Positions 33,430 through 42,934 are shown, counted from the stretch's first letter. The stretch is 64,000 nt of DNA from RGIG3077 sp045541475 (GCA_045541475.1 JAZQJI010000041.1:1-64000), one strand, 5' to 3'. Numbers and translations: made by a program. The notes: generated by a model not told the origin, from the letters alone.

Positions 33430-36228
33430 TTACTGGATGGGGAACTTAGCCAAAGAACCTACTGCATATCTTGCGATAAGTGTAGCGTCCATAGCGTTAA
33501 CCTTGCCATCACCGTTAACGTCACCGCGCTTGATAGCTGCAGCATCAAGGGTGTAAGAACCAACTGCATATCTAGCTGCGAGTGTAGCGTCCATAGCGTT
33601 TACCTTGCCGTCGTTGTTAACGTCGCCGAGGAGGTAATCATCTTCAACTTCACCGAGTTTGTCATTGTTTTCCTGGAGGTAACCGATAACCCAAGCAAGA
33701 GGAGAGTTCCAGTTGATTGTGATTTCGTTTACGGACCAAGCTTCGTTGTTATCTGTGTAGCAGAGCTGAGGATCGTTGATACCAGCGCCCCAACCGTAAC
33801 CAGCTACCCAAGGATCCTGCAATGTAGAGTTAGGACCACCGGAGAGACATCCTGAAGGAGCCATAGGCCACTTGGAAGGATCTGTGAGGTAAGCCCAGAA
33901 TCTGTGGTGAGGATACTTAAGAGCGCGGTCGCCGTAACCTGATACATAAGAGAAGTCAAGAGCGTTGCGGCCGAAGATGTAGTCCATAGCCATTGTAGCG
34001 CCACTGAAGTATGTAGAATCGTAAGAACCGTTAACTACGTTGGAAGCTTCGAAAGCGTAAGCAAAGAGCATAGCGTTGCATACTACGAAGCTGTTGGAGC
34101 CCCAAGGATAACCTGTGATGGAATCATAACCTGTGTCTGCATTGGATGTAGACTGGATGATCGGGATACCAAAGCCCTGTTCGTCTTCATAACCCTTGAA
34201 TACGTCTGCAGCAGCCATAAGGTTTTCGCAGAGTTCTGTGTATTCGTCAGCAGGAAGAGCATCGGGGTTGAGGAAGAGGGACATAATGCCGAGACCGGAT
34301 GTGTTACCCCAGTTAATGAAACCAACTGTACCGGAGTCTTCACCTGAATAAAGAGCTGTGTAAGCCTGGAGGTGATGCTTAGCACCGATACCGGAAGTCA
34401 TATCTGTGTAGTAATCCTGATTGCCTGTTGTGATGAGAAGTTCTGCAGCTGCCCAGTAAGCTTCGTCAGTTGCATCAGTGTCGCCGTAAGGGCCGCCGCC
34501 GATGTTCTGAGAGAGAGAAGCGTAAACGCCTGTGTAAGAATCAGGGTTAGAGGGAGCCTTGTAAGCAACATAGTTAGAAACGCCTGCTGCGTATGTTCTC
34601 TCAGCAAATTCGAGATATTCAGCAGCTCTTGAAGCGTCAACATCTTCCCAAAGACGTGCAGCCTGTGCAGCACATGCAGCAGCATTGAATGTAGCTGTAA
34701 GTGTAGCGGGCTTGATTACACGGTAGGAAACCTTTTCACGATATGTGCTGTCAGCATCTTCGTAGTCGGAAGGCAAGCAGCCGAGAGCTGTCCACTTATC
34801 ATCATGAATCTTGTGGTAAACCATGCCCTTCTGTGTGCCGGACTTAACTTCCATTGTCATGAACCAATCCATTTCCCATGCAGCTTCGTCAAGAAGGTCG
34901 GGATAACCGTTGGACTGTTCAGGAAGCTGCATTGTGCCATCGCCGAATGTTTCTTCAGCATAGCCACCGTATACAGCCATTTCGTATTCGTTCTGGAGTG
35001 TCCAGAGGGAGATACCGCCGTTAACTACGTATTTACCATAGTCACCTGCGTCGTACCAACCGCCTGTTACATCCTGTGAAGTACCGGAGTTGTCAACTTC
35101 GTTACTCCATTTTGTCTGGATGTAAGCAACGTCCTTTGTGTGACCAGCATCACGAGCAAGAGCGTTAGCATCGCCGGAAGTTACATACTGAGATTCAACT
35201 TCGCAAGCAGAACGGTTGAGGTAGAAGTAGTTGAGTGAGTCAGCAAGAAGACCGTCATAGATCCACTTACCAATGTTGAATTCAAAGCTTTCTCTGTCGC
35301 CGCAAACAATCTTGTAGCCAGAGCCTTCATCTGTGAAATCAGAGAAATCAAGGTGGTGAACATAGCAACCGCCGTCATCATCGTAGCCGATGTTTGTGGA
35401 CTTGCCTGTGTAAACTGTATCACCATTTGAATCAACAACTTCAAATGTCTGAGAAGCTGTTTCGCTTTCGTCAACGATCAATGTTGCGAACTTTTCAGCG
35501 TTGGGATAATAACCAACCTGGTTAACAGTGATTTCGTTACGATAGAGTTCAGGCTCCAAGAAGTAACGCATGTACTCTAACTCGTCAGCATGCTGATTTT
35601 CATAGTCGTATGTATCAGCTGTGTTGTCGATAAGAGACATATTGTCAAATTCGATTACTGTTCCAATAGGGAAGCAGTCGCCTGATGTGTACTGACCGTC
35701 ACCGCCGAGGTGGAATGCCCACTCAGCTGCCATATCTGCAGTAGCGTCAGATGTGGGAGTGAAAGTACAGCTCATCGAGTATGTTGTGTTAGCGGAAACG
35801 TTGATAAGATCCCATTTCTGATCAAAATCGCTTGCGCTTGTGTTACCGTTGTGCCATATTTCGATGTTACCTTCAAGGTTACCAAGCTTGGTGTAGAATT
35901 TACCTGAATTTGATGCGGTAAGGTCGAACTTGATTGTGTAAGAGTGTGATGAAATAAGAGTTAAACCTCTGTGACGGAACTGTACGTCCCATCTGTCTTC
36001 ACCACCGCGGGAAGCTCCGCCGGGGTTAACGATCTCGATTGAGTAAACGCCGTCAGCGATTTTAAAATCGCATTCACCGGGGGCAGATTCGCAAGTATGC
36101 CAAGGCAAACCAACGCCTTCGTCGAAGTTCATCTGACCGAGAAGCTGTCCTGCTGATACTGCGGGTGCAAGCGCTGATGCTGCCATTACGGAAGCGGCAG
36201 CTGCTGCTGTAAGCTTTTTGAGTTTCAT
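33430..36228 (-). CDS. Cellulosomal GH9 cellulase with N-terminal CBM4-like module and dockerin
   Basis: A 932-residue secreted endoglucanase or cellobiohydrolase. Domains: signal peptide (1-26, ending AVSAG); a CBM4/9-like carbohydrate-binding module (27-201); the CelD-type Ig domain (231-320, beginning ITVNQVGYYPNAEKFA); the GH9 catalytic domain (about 320-850). Catalytic landmarks are Asp393 and Asp396 in GGWYDAGDYGKYV and the acid Glu835 in SVNEITINWNSPLAWV, with the conserved HHRFW. A type I dockerin runs from 866 to the end, with two NAMDATL repeats. The module order matches GH9 theme B/D cellobiohydrolases such as CbhA/CelK, suggesting processive cleavage. Codons are unusually biased to C-ending and GCT/GTT forms compared with neighbours, which hints at high expression. 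Confidence 0.95.
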   Translation of the reverse strand: MKLKKLTAAAAASVMAASALAPAVSAGQLLGQMNFDEGVGLPWHTCESAPGECDFKIADGVYSIEIVNPGGASRGGEDRWDVQFRHRGLTLISSHSYTIKFDLTASNSGKFYTKLGNLEGNIEIWHNGNTSASDFDQKWDLINVSANTTYSMSCTFTPTSDATADMAAEWAFHLGGDGQYTSGDCFPIGTVIEFDNMSLIDNTADTYDYENQHADELEYMRYFLEPELYRNEITVNQVGYYPNAEKFATLIVDESETASQTFEVVDSNGDTVYTGKSTNIGYDDDGGCYVHHLDFSDFTDEGSGYKIVCGDRESFEFNIGKWIYDGLLADSLNYFYLNRSACEVESQYVTSGDANALARDAGHTKDVAYIQTKWSNEVDNSGTSQDVTGGWYDAGDYGKYVVNGGISLWTLQNEYEMAVYGGYAEETFGDGTMQLPEQSNGYPDLLDEAAWEMDWFMTMEVKSGTQKGMVYHKIHDDKWTALGCLPSDYEDADSTYREKVSYRVIKPATLTATFNAAACAAQAARLWEDVDASRAAEYLEFAERTYAAGVSNYVAYKAPSNPDSYTGVYASLSQNIGGGPYGDTDATDEAYWAAAELLITTGNQDYYTDMTSGIGAKHHLQAYTALYSGEDSGTVGFINWGNTSGLGIMSLFLNPDALPADEYTELCENLMAAADVFKGYEDEQGFGIPIIQSTSNADTGYDSITGYPWGSNSFVVCNAMLFAYAFEASNVVNGSYDSTYFSGATMAMDYIFGRNALDFSYVSGYGDRALKYPHHRFWAYLTDPSKWPMAPSGCLSGGPNSTLQDPWVAGYGWGAGINDPQLCYTDNNEAWSVNEITINWNSPLAWVIGYLQENNDKLGEVEDDYLLGDVNNDGKVNAMDATLAARYAVGSYTLDAAAIKRGDVNGDGKVNAMDATLIARYAVGSLAKFPIQ

Positions 36229-36426
36229 AATGTGAACTCTCTCCTCCTGTAATAAATTTTTGAGCTTTTGGGGTTAAGCTCTGATTTAAAATCCGGTTAG
36301 TCATTCGCTATCCCCATAAATTAAAGCAAAATGCGGATTTTTCAGCGTTTTTGAGGCGCTGTAAAGAATCCGGAAAAGAGCTGATTTTGCCAAATGGCCA
36401 CAAACTCCTCACACTAACTTTATTAT
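36229..36426 (-). promoter_or_regulatory. Structured 200-base leader of the GH9 gene
   Basis: Between the promoter and the ATG lie two hairpins. The first combines CGGATT/AATCCG (36334-36339 with 36367-36372) and CAGCG/CGCTG (36343-36347 with 36357-36361). The second is GAGCTT/AAGCTC (36262-36267 with 36276-36281), just before the ribosome site AGGAGGAGAG. No T run follows either, so they are not terminators. They may stabilise the mRNA or control translation. No known riboswitch was recognised. From 36462 to 36606 I see only A/T-rich sequence. Confidence 0.4.
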
Positions 36427-36432
36427 GCAATT

Positions 36433-36461
36433 ATGATACCATAACCAACCAAAAAAGTAAA
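36433..36461 (-). promoter_or_regulatory. Sigma-A promoter of the GH9 gene
   Basis: On the minus strand TTTACT (36456-36461), a 17-base spacer, TATCAT (36433-36438). The predicted transcript has a leader of about 200 bases. Confidence 0.6.
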
Positions 36462-36606
36462 GCGAATTTCGATATTTTTGTAATATCCAACTAAACATGA
36501 ATATAATTATTGTGCAATATCTACAAAGAATAATGATGTTCGCTAAATGCCGTAGCTTCGGGATTTTTTTGTAAACGATAACATTAACACATCAATATTT
36601 GCGCTT

Positions 36607-36642
36607 AAAAAAATACAGCCGCATATAAAAAATACACGGCTG
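36607..36642 (-). terminator. Terminator of typA
   Basis: The arms CAGCCG (36616-36621) and CGGCTG (36637-36642) pair with an A/T loop. On the minus strand a run of seven Ts follows (36607-36613). Confidence 0.78.
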
Positions 36643-36671
36643 AAAATATACTATAATTTTTATACAATTAA

Positions 36672-38489
36672 TTATGATTTTGCTCTTGCCTTGGCGCGCA
36701 TGGAATTATCAAGAATTTGCTTGCGCAGACGAAGTGATACGGGTGTTACCTCAAGTAATTCGTCGTCCGAAAGGAACTCAAGACATTCTTCAAGGCTCAT
36801 TTTCTTAGGCGGAATAAGTCTTAAAGCGTCATCGCTTCCGCTTGCACGAGTGTTTGTAAGATGCTTGCGCTTGCATACGTTAACAACAAGTTCTTCAGGT
36901 TTAGGGCTAACGCCTACAACCATACCTTCATAAACTTTAACACCTGCACCAATGAACAGCTGACCGCGTTCCTGTGCGTTGAAAAGTCCGTAAGTTACGG
37001 ATTCACCCGTTTCAAAGCTAACCATACTGCCGAGGCTGCGTCTGGGGATATCGCCCTTATATTCCTGATAGGAATGGAACACGCTTGACATGATGCCTTC
37101 GCCCTTGGTATCAGTCAAAAATTCGCTCTTGTAGCCGAAAAGTCCGCGTGAGGGAACGAGAAATTCTATCTTCATACGGCTTCCCTGCGGATTCATTGAC
37201 TGTAACTCAGCCTTGCGTGAACCCAGTTTTTCCATTACTGCGCCCACAAAATCCTGTGGAACGTCAATTACAAGACGTTCAATCGGCTCACATCTTTTGC
37301 CGTCAATTTCCTTAAACAGAACGTGAGGAGTTGAAACTGAAAGCTCGTAGCCTTCACGGCGCATATTTTCTATCAATATGGAAAGGTGCATTTCGCCCCT
37401 GCCCATTACCTTAAAGCTGTCGGTATTTTCTGTTTCTTCAATCTTTAGCGAAACATCACGCAGCAGCTCTTTAAAAAGCCTTTCACGCAATTGGCGTGAT
37501 GTTACAAATTTGCCTTCCTGTCCGGCAAGGGGACTATCGTTGACGGAAAATGTCATTTCAATAGTAGGCTCGCTTACCTTTGTAAAAGGCAAAGGGTCAT
37601 AATTCTCGGTATCGCAGATAGTATCACCGATGGTGATATCTTCAATACCGCTTACCCACACGATATCGCCTACGGTTGCGTTCTGTACGGGTACACGCTT
37701 TAATTCCTGAATTTGCATGATGTTTACAAGCTTGCTGCTGCGGGGCTTGTCTTCACTGAAATAATTACCTACAAGAACGTTTTGGTTAAGCTTTACGGAA
37801 CCACGTTCAATTCTGCCGATGCCTATTCTGCCAACGTATTCGTTATAGTCAATAGAAGAAATAAGCATCTGCAAGGGGCCTGTTTCATCACCCTGCGGAG
37901 CTTCGATATAGTTGATGATTGTTTCAAAAAGTGGGGTTAAATCCTTGCCCTCTTCATACTGCGAGAGAGATGCAGTACCGCTTCTTCCCGAGCAGAAAAG
38001 CATGGGGCTTTCAAGCTGTTCATCATTTGCGTCAAGATCTAAAAGAAGTTCTAAAACCTCGTCACCGATTTCGTCAAGACGAGCATCGGGCTTGTCTATC
38101 TTGTTTACAACAACAATGATTTTCTGTCCCATTTCAAGCGCCTTTGAAAGTACAAATCTTGTCTGCGGCATGGGACCTTCGGCAGCATCAACAAGCAGAA
38201 CAACACCGTCTACCATGTTGAGAACACGCTCAACCTCGCCACCGAAATCAGCGTGTCCGGGTGTGTCGATAATATTGATTTTTGTATCTTTATAATATAT
38301 TGATGTGTTTTTTGCGAGAATTGTAATTCCGCGCTCACGCTCCAAATCGTTGGAGTCCATTACACGCTCCGCAACCGATTGGTTTTCACGGAAAGCGCCG
38401 CTCTGCTTGAGCATTTCGTCAACAAGTGTGGTTTTGCCGTGGTCAACGTGGGCAATAATTGCAATGTTCCTTAAATCGTTTCGTACCAA
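36672..38489 (-). CDS. typA: Ribosome-associated GTPase TypA/BipA
   Basis: A 605-residue translational GTPase related to EF-G. G1 is AHVDHGKTT, G2 lies in RGITILAKNT, G3 is DTPGHADFGG, G4 is NKIDKP. EF-Tu-like domain II and EF-G-like domains follow, with a C-terminal region ending in ARAKS. TypA binds the ribosome and aids assembly and stress adaptation. The start codon is TTG, 8 bases after GGAGG. It is monocistronic, between two cellulosomal genes. Confidence 0.95.
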   Translation of the reverse strand: MVRNDLRNIAIIAHVDHGKTTLVDEMLKQSGAFRENQSVAERVMDSNDLERERGITILAKNTSIYYKDTKINIIDTPGHADFGGEVERVLNMVDGVVLLVDAAEGPMPQTRFVLSKALEMGQKIIVVVNKIDKPDARLDEIGDEVLELLLDLDANDEQLESPMLFCSGRSGTASLSQYEEGKDLTPLFETIINYIEAPQGDETGPLQMLISSIDYNEYVGRIGIGRIERGSVKLNQNVLVGNYFSEDKPRSSKLVNIMQIQELKRVPVQNATVGDIVWVSGIEDITIGDTICDTENYDPLPFTKVSEPTIEMTFSVNDSPLAGQEGKFVTSRQLRERLFKELLRDVSLKIEETENTDSFKVMGRGEMHLSILIENMRREGYELSVSTPHVLFKEIDGKRCEPIERLVIDVPQDFVGAVMEKLGSRKAELQSMNPQGSRMKIEFLVPSRGLFGYKSEFLTDTKGEGIMSSVFHSYQEYKGDIPRRSLGSMVSFETGESVTYGLFNAQERGQLFIGAGVKVYEGMVVGVSPKPEELVVNVCKRKHLTNTRASGSDDALRLIPPKKMSLEECLEFLSDDELLEVTPVSLRLRKQILDNSMRAKARAKS

Positions 38490-38538
38490 GAAAATGACCT
38501 CCGTATTACTTTTGTTATTCTTAATTTACCAAACATAT

Positions 38539-38567
38539 ATTATAGCATTTTGCTGATGTGTTGTCAA
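38539..38567 (-). promoter_or_regulatory. Sigma-A promoter of typA
   Basis: On the minus strand TTGACA (38562-38567), a 17-base spacer, and perfect TATAAT (38539-38544), 50 bases before the start. Confidence 0.88.
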
Positions 38568-38722
38568 TGATTTTAGTATGGTTTGTGGCGATATATGTTG
38601 TATTCTCTAAAAAAAGTTGTTATTCTTGCTAACTGTAACATAATGTTATTGTGCATAAAATATATGTAATATATCAAAATCTGCTTTTTATGTGACTGTT
38701 TTTGCTTAAATCTGCTATTGTA

Positions 38723-38752
38723 TTGACATTGTGCAATTTTATATTTTATAAT
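38723..38752 (+). promoter_or_regulatory. Sigma-A promoter of the pectinase gene
   Basis: TTGACA (38723-38728), an 18-base spacer, TATAAT (38747-38752). The leader is about 65 bases, ending in AAAGGAGAG before the ATG. Confidence 0.82.
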
Positions 38753-38823
38753 AAATGTGATAAATTTTTGCGTGCGTAATAATCTATTAAGTATGGGGCT
38801 GTGCGCATATAAAGGAGAGTATT

Positions 38824-41406
38824 ATGAAAAAAGTATTGAAAAAAGGTCTTGCGGCATTAACCGGTGTTGCTGCTGCATTTGCCTGCATACCTGCGGCGGA
38901 TTACACCGCACCTAATGCAGACATAAACGCAAATGCGGCATCCGTTATCGCTTTTCCCGGTGCTGTGGGCGGCGGTAAATATGCCACAGGCGGACGTGGC
39001 GGCGAGGTTTACCACGTAACAAACCTCAACGATAGCGGCACGGGTTCATTGCGTGATGCCGTAAGCCAATCAAACAGAATTGTTGTTTTTGATGTAAGCG
39101 GAACAATTGAACTTAAGAGCAATATCGTCTGCCAAAGCAATATTACAATTGCAGGTCAGACTGCGCCCGGCGGCAGCGGAGTTACACTGAAGAACTACAA
39201 ATTCGGTATGGGCGGAGATAACATTATATGCAGATTTATCAGCTCACGTCCCGGCCCTTATGCTTCAACCACAAGCGGCAATGATGCCTGGGGTGGTGCG
39301 GCAGGTTCAAATTCAATGATTGACCATTGTTCAATGGGTTGGACAACCGATGAACAGTGGGCACTTTATTCCAAAAATGAATATTATACCGTTCAGTATT
39401 CAGTTATAGGCCCTGCTGATTCATGGGGCGGACACAGCAAGGGTATTCATGGCTTCGGTATCATGATGGGCAAGGGTTACAGCACGTTTGACCATAACCT
39501 TATCGTTCACAATGTTTCAAGAAACTTCAGAGGCAAGGTTGTAGGTACTGCAACTGCCGATTTTACAAACAATGTAATTTATAACTGGGCTTACCAGACA
39601 GCTTACGGCACTATCGGACACCTTAACTATGTAAACAACACGCTTAAAATGGGCAACGGCACTGTAAGCGGCAAGCATTATGTTTATGTTGACAGCTCTA
39701 CAAGTCCTGAAAATTTCTCGATTTACGCTACGGGTAACCGTATGTTAAATCAGGACGGCTCTGTATACGACACAGTAACAAGCGATAACTGGAATGGTAT
39801 TTCCGTTAAGGACGGACTTGGCATTACAAAGGACGGCATCAAGAGCACGACAGCGTTCCAGACTACTGTTAATGGTGAGAATGTATCCACAGCATTAACC
39901 TGCGAGAGTGCTGAGGCTTCATACGAGAATGTTCTTACATACGCAGGCAACGGTATTTCTTCAGATTTGAGAACTGCCATTGATCAGCAGTCTGCTTACG
40001 AGTGCAGAACGGGTACCGGCAACATGAGCGGTACCGCCACCTATGATGAAGCTACCGACGATGAAAAATCAAAGTTAGACGGCTATAATATTCAGTGCGG
40101 TGTAACTTATGATTATCCCGATGCAGTTCTTACAAAGACAATTACCGACAGCGACAACGACGGTATGCCTGATGAGTGGGAGCTTGCTCGTGGCCTTAAC
40201 CCCGATGATGCTTCGGATACAAACGGCGACTACTGCGGTCAGGGATATACAAATATCGAATATTATATCAACGACCTTACAATCGACGCATTTCCAAAGG
40301 GTGTTGTTACACTTTCTCCCGAGCTTGCTGAAGTTCCCACAATAAGCGCTTTTGAAACGATTGAAGCTGAAGATTACAGCACACAGGAAGGCGTAAGAAC
40401 AGAGGATTGCACTGAGGGCGGTCAGAATGTAGGCTATATCGAAAACGGCGATTACATCATGTTCCGCAATGTTGATTTTGAAGACGGCGCAAAGAGTTTT
40501 TCGGCACGCATTGCCGCAACAACAACCGGCGGAAATATTGAGATATATCTTGATAGCCTGAGCAACACGCCCGTAGGCACCTGCAAAGCGGCAGGTACGG
40601 GCAATTGGCAGGAGTGGATTGACGTAAGCTGCAACATAGCAACAACAAGCGGTGTACATACGGTTTACCTTAAATTTACGGGCGATGACGGTACGTATCT
40701 GCTGAATATCAATAACTTCGTGTTCGGCAGGGAAGCGATAGCTATTAACGGCACGCTTATAACAAATTTGTATATTAACGATACAGCCGAAAGTGCTAAC
40801 TGGCTGATAGCTTATAATCTGGCAGACGGTGAGCTTGTTTACGGTGACAGAACCGTAACCTATGTCGGCTTGCCAAGCGAAATTATCGGAGCGGAACACC
40901 TGAAAACCGCTTGCGATTCCAAAAACTATACCGATACGCTTGCGTACTTTACCGCAGGTGCTGATATTGATGTGTATGTTGCAATGGATGCGCGTGTTGC
41001 AACCTTGCCTTCGTGGCTTTCCGATTGGCAAAGCACATCGCTGAGTTTTACAAATTCAAGTGACGTTACGTATAATCTTTATAAAAAGAGCGTGACATCG
41101 GGGCAGATTGTAACGCTTGGACAAAATGGTCAATCATCGGGATGTGTAAACTATTCGGTAATGGTTGTTGAAACACCTGCTAACGAAGAACCCGCAGGCT
41201 TGTGGGGTGACGCAAACGGTGACGGTAAGGTTAACGCAATGGATGCAACTCTGGTTGCACGCTATGCGGTCGGCACATATACACTATCTGATGAGGCTTC
41301 GGCTCTTTCTGATGTTAATGGTGATGGCAAGGTAAACGCAATGGATGCAACACTTATTGCACGATATGCAATTGGTGCGATAGATAAATTTCCCGTTGAA
41401 TCATAA
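38824..41406 (+). CDS. Cellulosomal pectate-lyase-like enzyme with CBM6-type module, extra C-terminal module and dockerin
   Basis: An 860-residue secreted protein. Signal peptide about 1-37. Residues about 45-400 read as a right-handed parallel beta-helix lyase: FPGAVGGGKYATGGRGGEVY, GTGSLRDAV, ITIAGQTAPGG and IDHCSMGW are features of PL1-like pectate lyases. A calcium-binding thrombospondin-3-like turn (DSDNDGMPDEWE) follows near residue 445. A CBM6-type module spans about 509-637 (IEAEDYS at its start). About 639-780 is a further module, TLITNLYINDT through GCVNYSVMV, which I cannot name but believe recurs in ruminococcal pectinases. A type I dockerin ends the protein (793-860). Inferred role: calcium-dependent eliminative cleavage of homogalacturonan on the cellulosome. 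Confidence 0.88.
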   Translation: MKKVLKKGLAALTGVAAAFACIPAADYTAPNADINANAASVIAFPGAVGGGKYATGGRGGEVYHVTNLNDSGTGSLRDAVSQSNRIVVFDVSGTIELKSNIVCQSNITIAGQTAPGGSGVTLKNYKFGMGGDNIICRFISSRPGPYASTTSGNDAWGGAAGSNSMIDHCSMGWTTDEQWALYSKNEYYTVQYSVIGPADSWGGHSKGIHGFGIMMGKGYSTFDHNLIVHNVSRNFRGKVVGTATADFTNNVIYNWAYQTAYGTIGHLNYVNNTLKMGNGTVSGKHYVYVDSSTSPENFSIYATGNRMLNQDGSVYDTVTSDNWNGISVKDGLGITKDGIKSTTAFQTTVNGENVSTALTCESAEASYENVLTYAGNGISSDLRTAIDQQSAYECRTGTGNMSGTATYDEATDDEKSKLDGYNIQCGVTYDYPDAVLTKTITDSDNDGMPDEWELARGLNPDDASDTNGDYCGQGYTNIEYYINDLTIDAFPKGVVTLSPELAEVPTISAFETIEAEDYSTQEGVRTEDCTEGGQNVGYIENGDYIMFRNVDFEDGAKSFSARIAATTTGGNIEIYLDSLSNTPVGTCKAAGTGNWQEWIDVSCNIATTSGVHTVYLKFTGDDGTYLLNINNFVFGREAIAINGTLITNLYINDTAESANWLIAYNLADGELVYGDRTVTYVGLPSEIIGAEHLKTACDSKNYTDTLAYFTAGADIDVYVAMDARVATLPSWLSDWQSTSLSFTNSSDVTYNLYKKSVTSGQIVTLGQNGQSSGCVNYSVMVVETPANEEPAGLWGDANGDGKVNAMDATLVARYAVGTYTLSDEASALSDVNGDGKVNAMDATLIARYAIGAIDKFPVES

Positions 41407-41414
41407 TGATTTCG

Positions 41415-41452
41415 AAAACCGCTTTTGATACACAATCAAAAGCGGTTTTGTG
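41415..41452 (+). terminator. Terminator of the pectinase gene
   Basis: AAAACCGCTTTTGA (41415-41428) pairs perfectly with TCAAAAGCGGTTTT (41436-41449) around a 7-base loop. Confidence 0.9.
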
Positions 41453-41541
41453 TTTGATTATTAATTGATTATGTGTTATAATGTGTCAAGGGTAGATAGA
41501 AATCTCTGTTAAGTTAAAATTTAATGCGAGGGGGTTACATA

Positions 41542-42234
41542 GTGAATAGCGATTGCTTTTTCAATGATATATTTGTTTCTAATGGTTTTGTCAGGAAAGG
41601 AAATTGTTATTTCAGAATTGTAGGAGATAACATTTTTCAATGTGCAGATTATAAGTATATGCCAAGATTTAGAAAAAGGGTATTTTCATTTGGTATGATT
41701 TCGATGTATTCTCCGTTAATAGATGACTACTTTTCATCCTGCGGTTTTGAGTTCTCTATATACGGAATAAGGGTATTTGGTATTAATGACAAGGAGTTTG
41801 ACAGTTTTGATTCTGATCGGAAAATAGAAATATTCAAAAATACAATAATGCCGAGGTTTAATGCGGTGCTTACTCAGAACGACTTGATTGACGCCTGCGA
41901 TAATTTTGAAATCAACGGTTTTGGCACTGTATTAACAAATAACGTTTTCAGAATTGAGCCGTATTTAAAATGCGGTGAATACGAAAAAGCGTCTGAAGTA
42001 ATTGAGGCTATCTTACATCAGCACAAAAATGCGCTTGAATCAAATCGTGTAAGCTTGAATTGGAATAATGTTGAGTATGAAAAACAATTCAATTCAATGC
42101 GTGATGAAGATAGCAAGCTTATCAAACTTTTGCAAATGATTGCAGCGGGCGAATATGATGTAATATCAGAGCTACTCGAAAAAAATCTAAAACTTAATTT
42201 GGATATGGCAAAGAAACATAAAATTGTGACCTGA
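41542..42234 (+). CDS. Hypothetical protein, N-terminus weakly DUF4304-like
   Basis: A 230-residue soluble protein that I cannot place securely. The start (FFNDIFVSNGFVRKGNCYFRI) recalls DUF4304 proteins of uncertain function, often found beside toxin-immunity or defence genes. The remainder is mixed helix, with a final lysine-rich segment (KNLKLNLDMAKKHKIVT). I chose the GTG at 41542 because GAGGGGG lies 8 bases before it; the ATG at 41524 would place the ribosome site inside the gene. It is isolated between terminators, and its base composition is A/T-rich compared with neighbours, so recent acquisition is possible. Confidence 0.6.
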   Translation: MNSDCFFNDIFVSNGFVRKGNCYFRIVGDNIFQCADYKYMPRFRKRVFSFGMISMYSPLIDDYFSSCGFEFSIYGIRVFGINDKEFDSFDSDRKIEIFKNTIMPRFNAVLTQNDLIDACDNFEINGFGTVLTNNVFRIEPYLKCGEYEKASEVIEAILHQHKNALESNRVSLNWNNVEYEKQFNSMRDEDSKLIKLLQMIAAGEYDVISELLEKNLKLNLDMAKKHKIVT

Positions 42235-42240
42235 TATAAT

Positions 42241-42280
42241 AAAAATCCGAGATAGATCTAATTATCTCGGATTTTTGTTT
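42241..42280. terminator. Terminator overlapping the 3' end of a Nudix gene
   Basis: AAAAATCCGAGATA (42241-42254) pairs perfectly with TATCTCGGATTTTT (42263-42276). The right arm includes the last codons of the leftward Nudix gene, so this one hairpin can end both convergent transcripts. Confidence 0.85.
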
Positions 42281-42816
42281 TGATTATCTTGCGCATCAAG
42301 AATTTCGTTTGCCAGCATTTTTAACACCTGTGTTTCTCTGTTGAGTATAACGCAAAATCGCGTGTTGTTGCTTTTGCTGCCGTGGCTTTCGTTTTGGTTT
42401 ACACATATTGCGTGTTTAGGCGTTACATATTCGGGTGTGAATTGTTCATCGTCTTCGTAATCGTCCAAATTCTGCTCACCGATTTCGTCTTCAATATCAC
42501 AAAAATAGTAATAATTATCTTGAATAAAAATATCTTCGTTGATACCCTTTTGAACACGGTGCACATAGCCATATTCTTTTATTGATTGAGGGATTACGCT
42601 AAAACCCGTTTCTTCTTTGATTTCCCTTATCAGCGCATCTGCATGGCTTTCGCCTTGCTCAATACCGCCGCCGGCAAATTTGTAGTAGTTATACTTTTTG
42701 CTGTATATCATAGCAATTTTTTCGCCTTTGATGATAATTCCGCGTACGGACGGGCGCACAAAAACTGTTCCGTTTTTGTTGTAATCATTTGTGTCGATTT
42801 CAAACAACAACCGCAT
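42262..42816 (-). CDS. Nudix hydrolase
   Basis: A 184-residue Nudix protein, longer than the one at 25508. The Nudix box is GGIEQGESHADALIREIKEETGF, preceded by VRGIIIKGEKIAMIYSKKYN and FAGGG. The acidic stretch IEDEIGEQNLDDYEDDEQF and a polar tail are extra. The substrate is unknown. It is expressed leftward and ends inside the shared terminator. Confidence 0.85.
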   Translation of the reverse strand: MRLLFEIDTNDYNKNGTVFVRPSVRGIIIKGEKIAMIYSKKYNYYKFAGGGIEQGESHADALIREIKEETGFSVIPQSIKEYGYVHRVQKGINEDIFIQDNYYYFCDIEDEIGEQNLDDYEDDEQFTPEYVTPKHAICVNQNESHGSKSNNTRFCVILNRETQVLKMLANEILDAQDNQNKNPR

Positions 42817-42898
42817 TTTTATCCCTCTCTTAATATTGATGATATGTCATATCTGATGATACTACCGATATCGTAAATAGTCAAGCAGAAAATCAAAA

Positions 42899-42927
42899 AG
42901 CTCTGCCGATTTTACTCAGCAGAGCTT
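42899..42927 (-). terminator. Terminator of the coaX-ECF unit
   Basis: AAGCTCTGC (42899-42907) pairs with GCAGAGCTT (42919-42927). On the minus strand it follows the ECF gene by 8 bases and a T run comes after it. Confidence 0.82.
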
Positions 42928-42934
42928 GCTTTGT

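Larger units (their letters stand above)
38490..38823. other. Divergent intergenic region between typA and the pectinase gene
   Basis: This 334-base stretch holds two promoters facing apart. The typA one is at 38539-38567 and the pectinase one at 38723-38752. Between them (about 38570-38720) is A/T-rich DNA with no reading frame or strong hairpin; AACTGTAACATAATGTTATTGT (38634-38655) contains a loose inverted repeat that could be an operator. Confidence 0.5.

Noticed and set aside
36074..36304. A 76-codon leftward frame across the start of the GH9 gene
   Set aside because: It overlaps the GH9 signal peptide in another frame, lacks a ribosome site and has no recognisable features.
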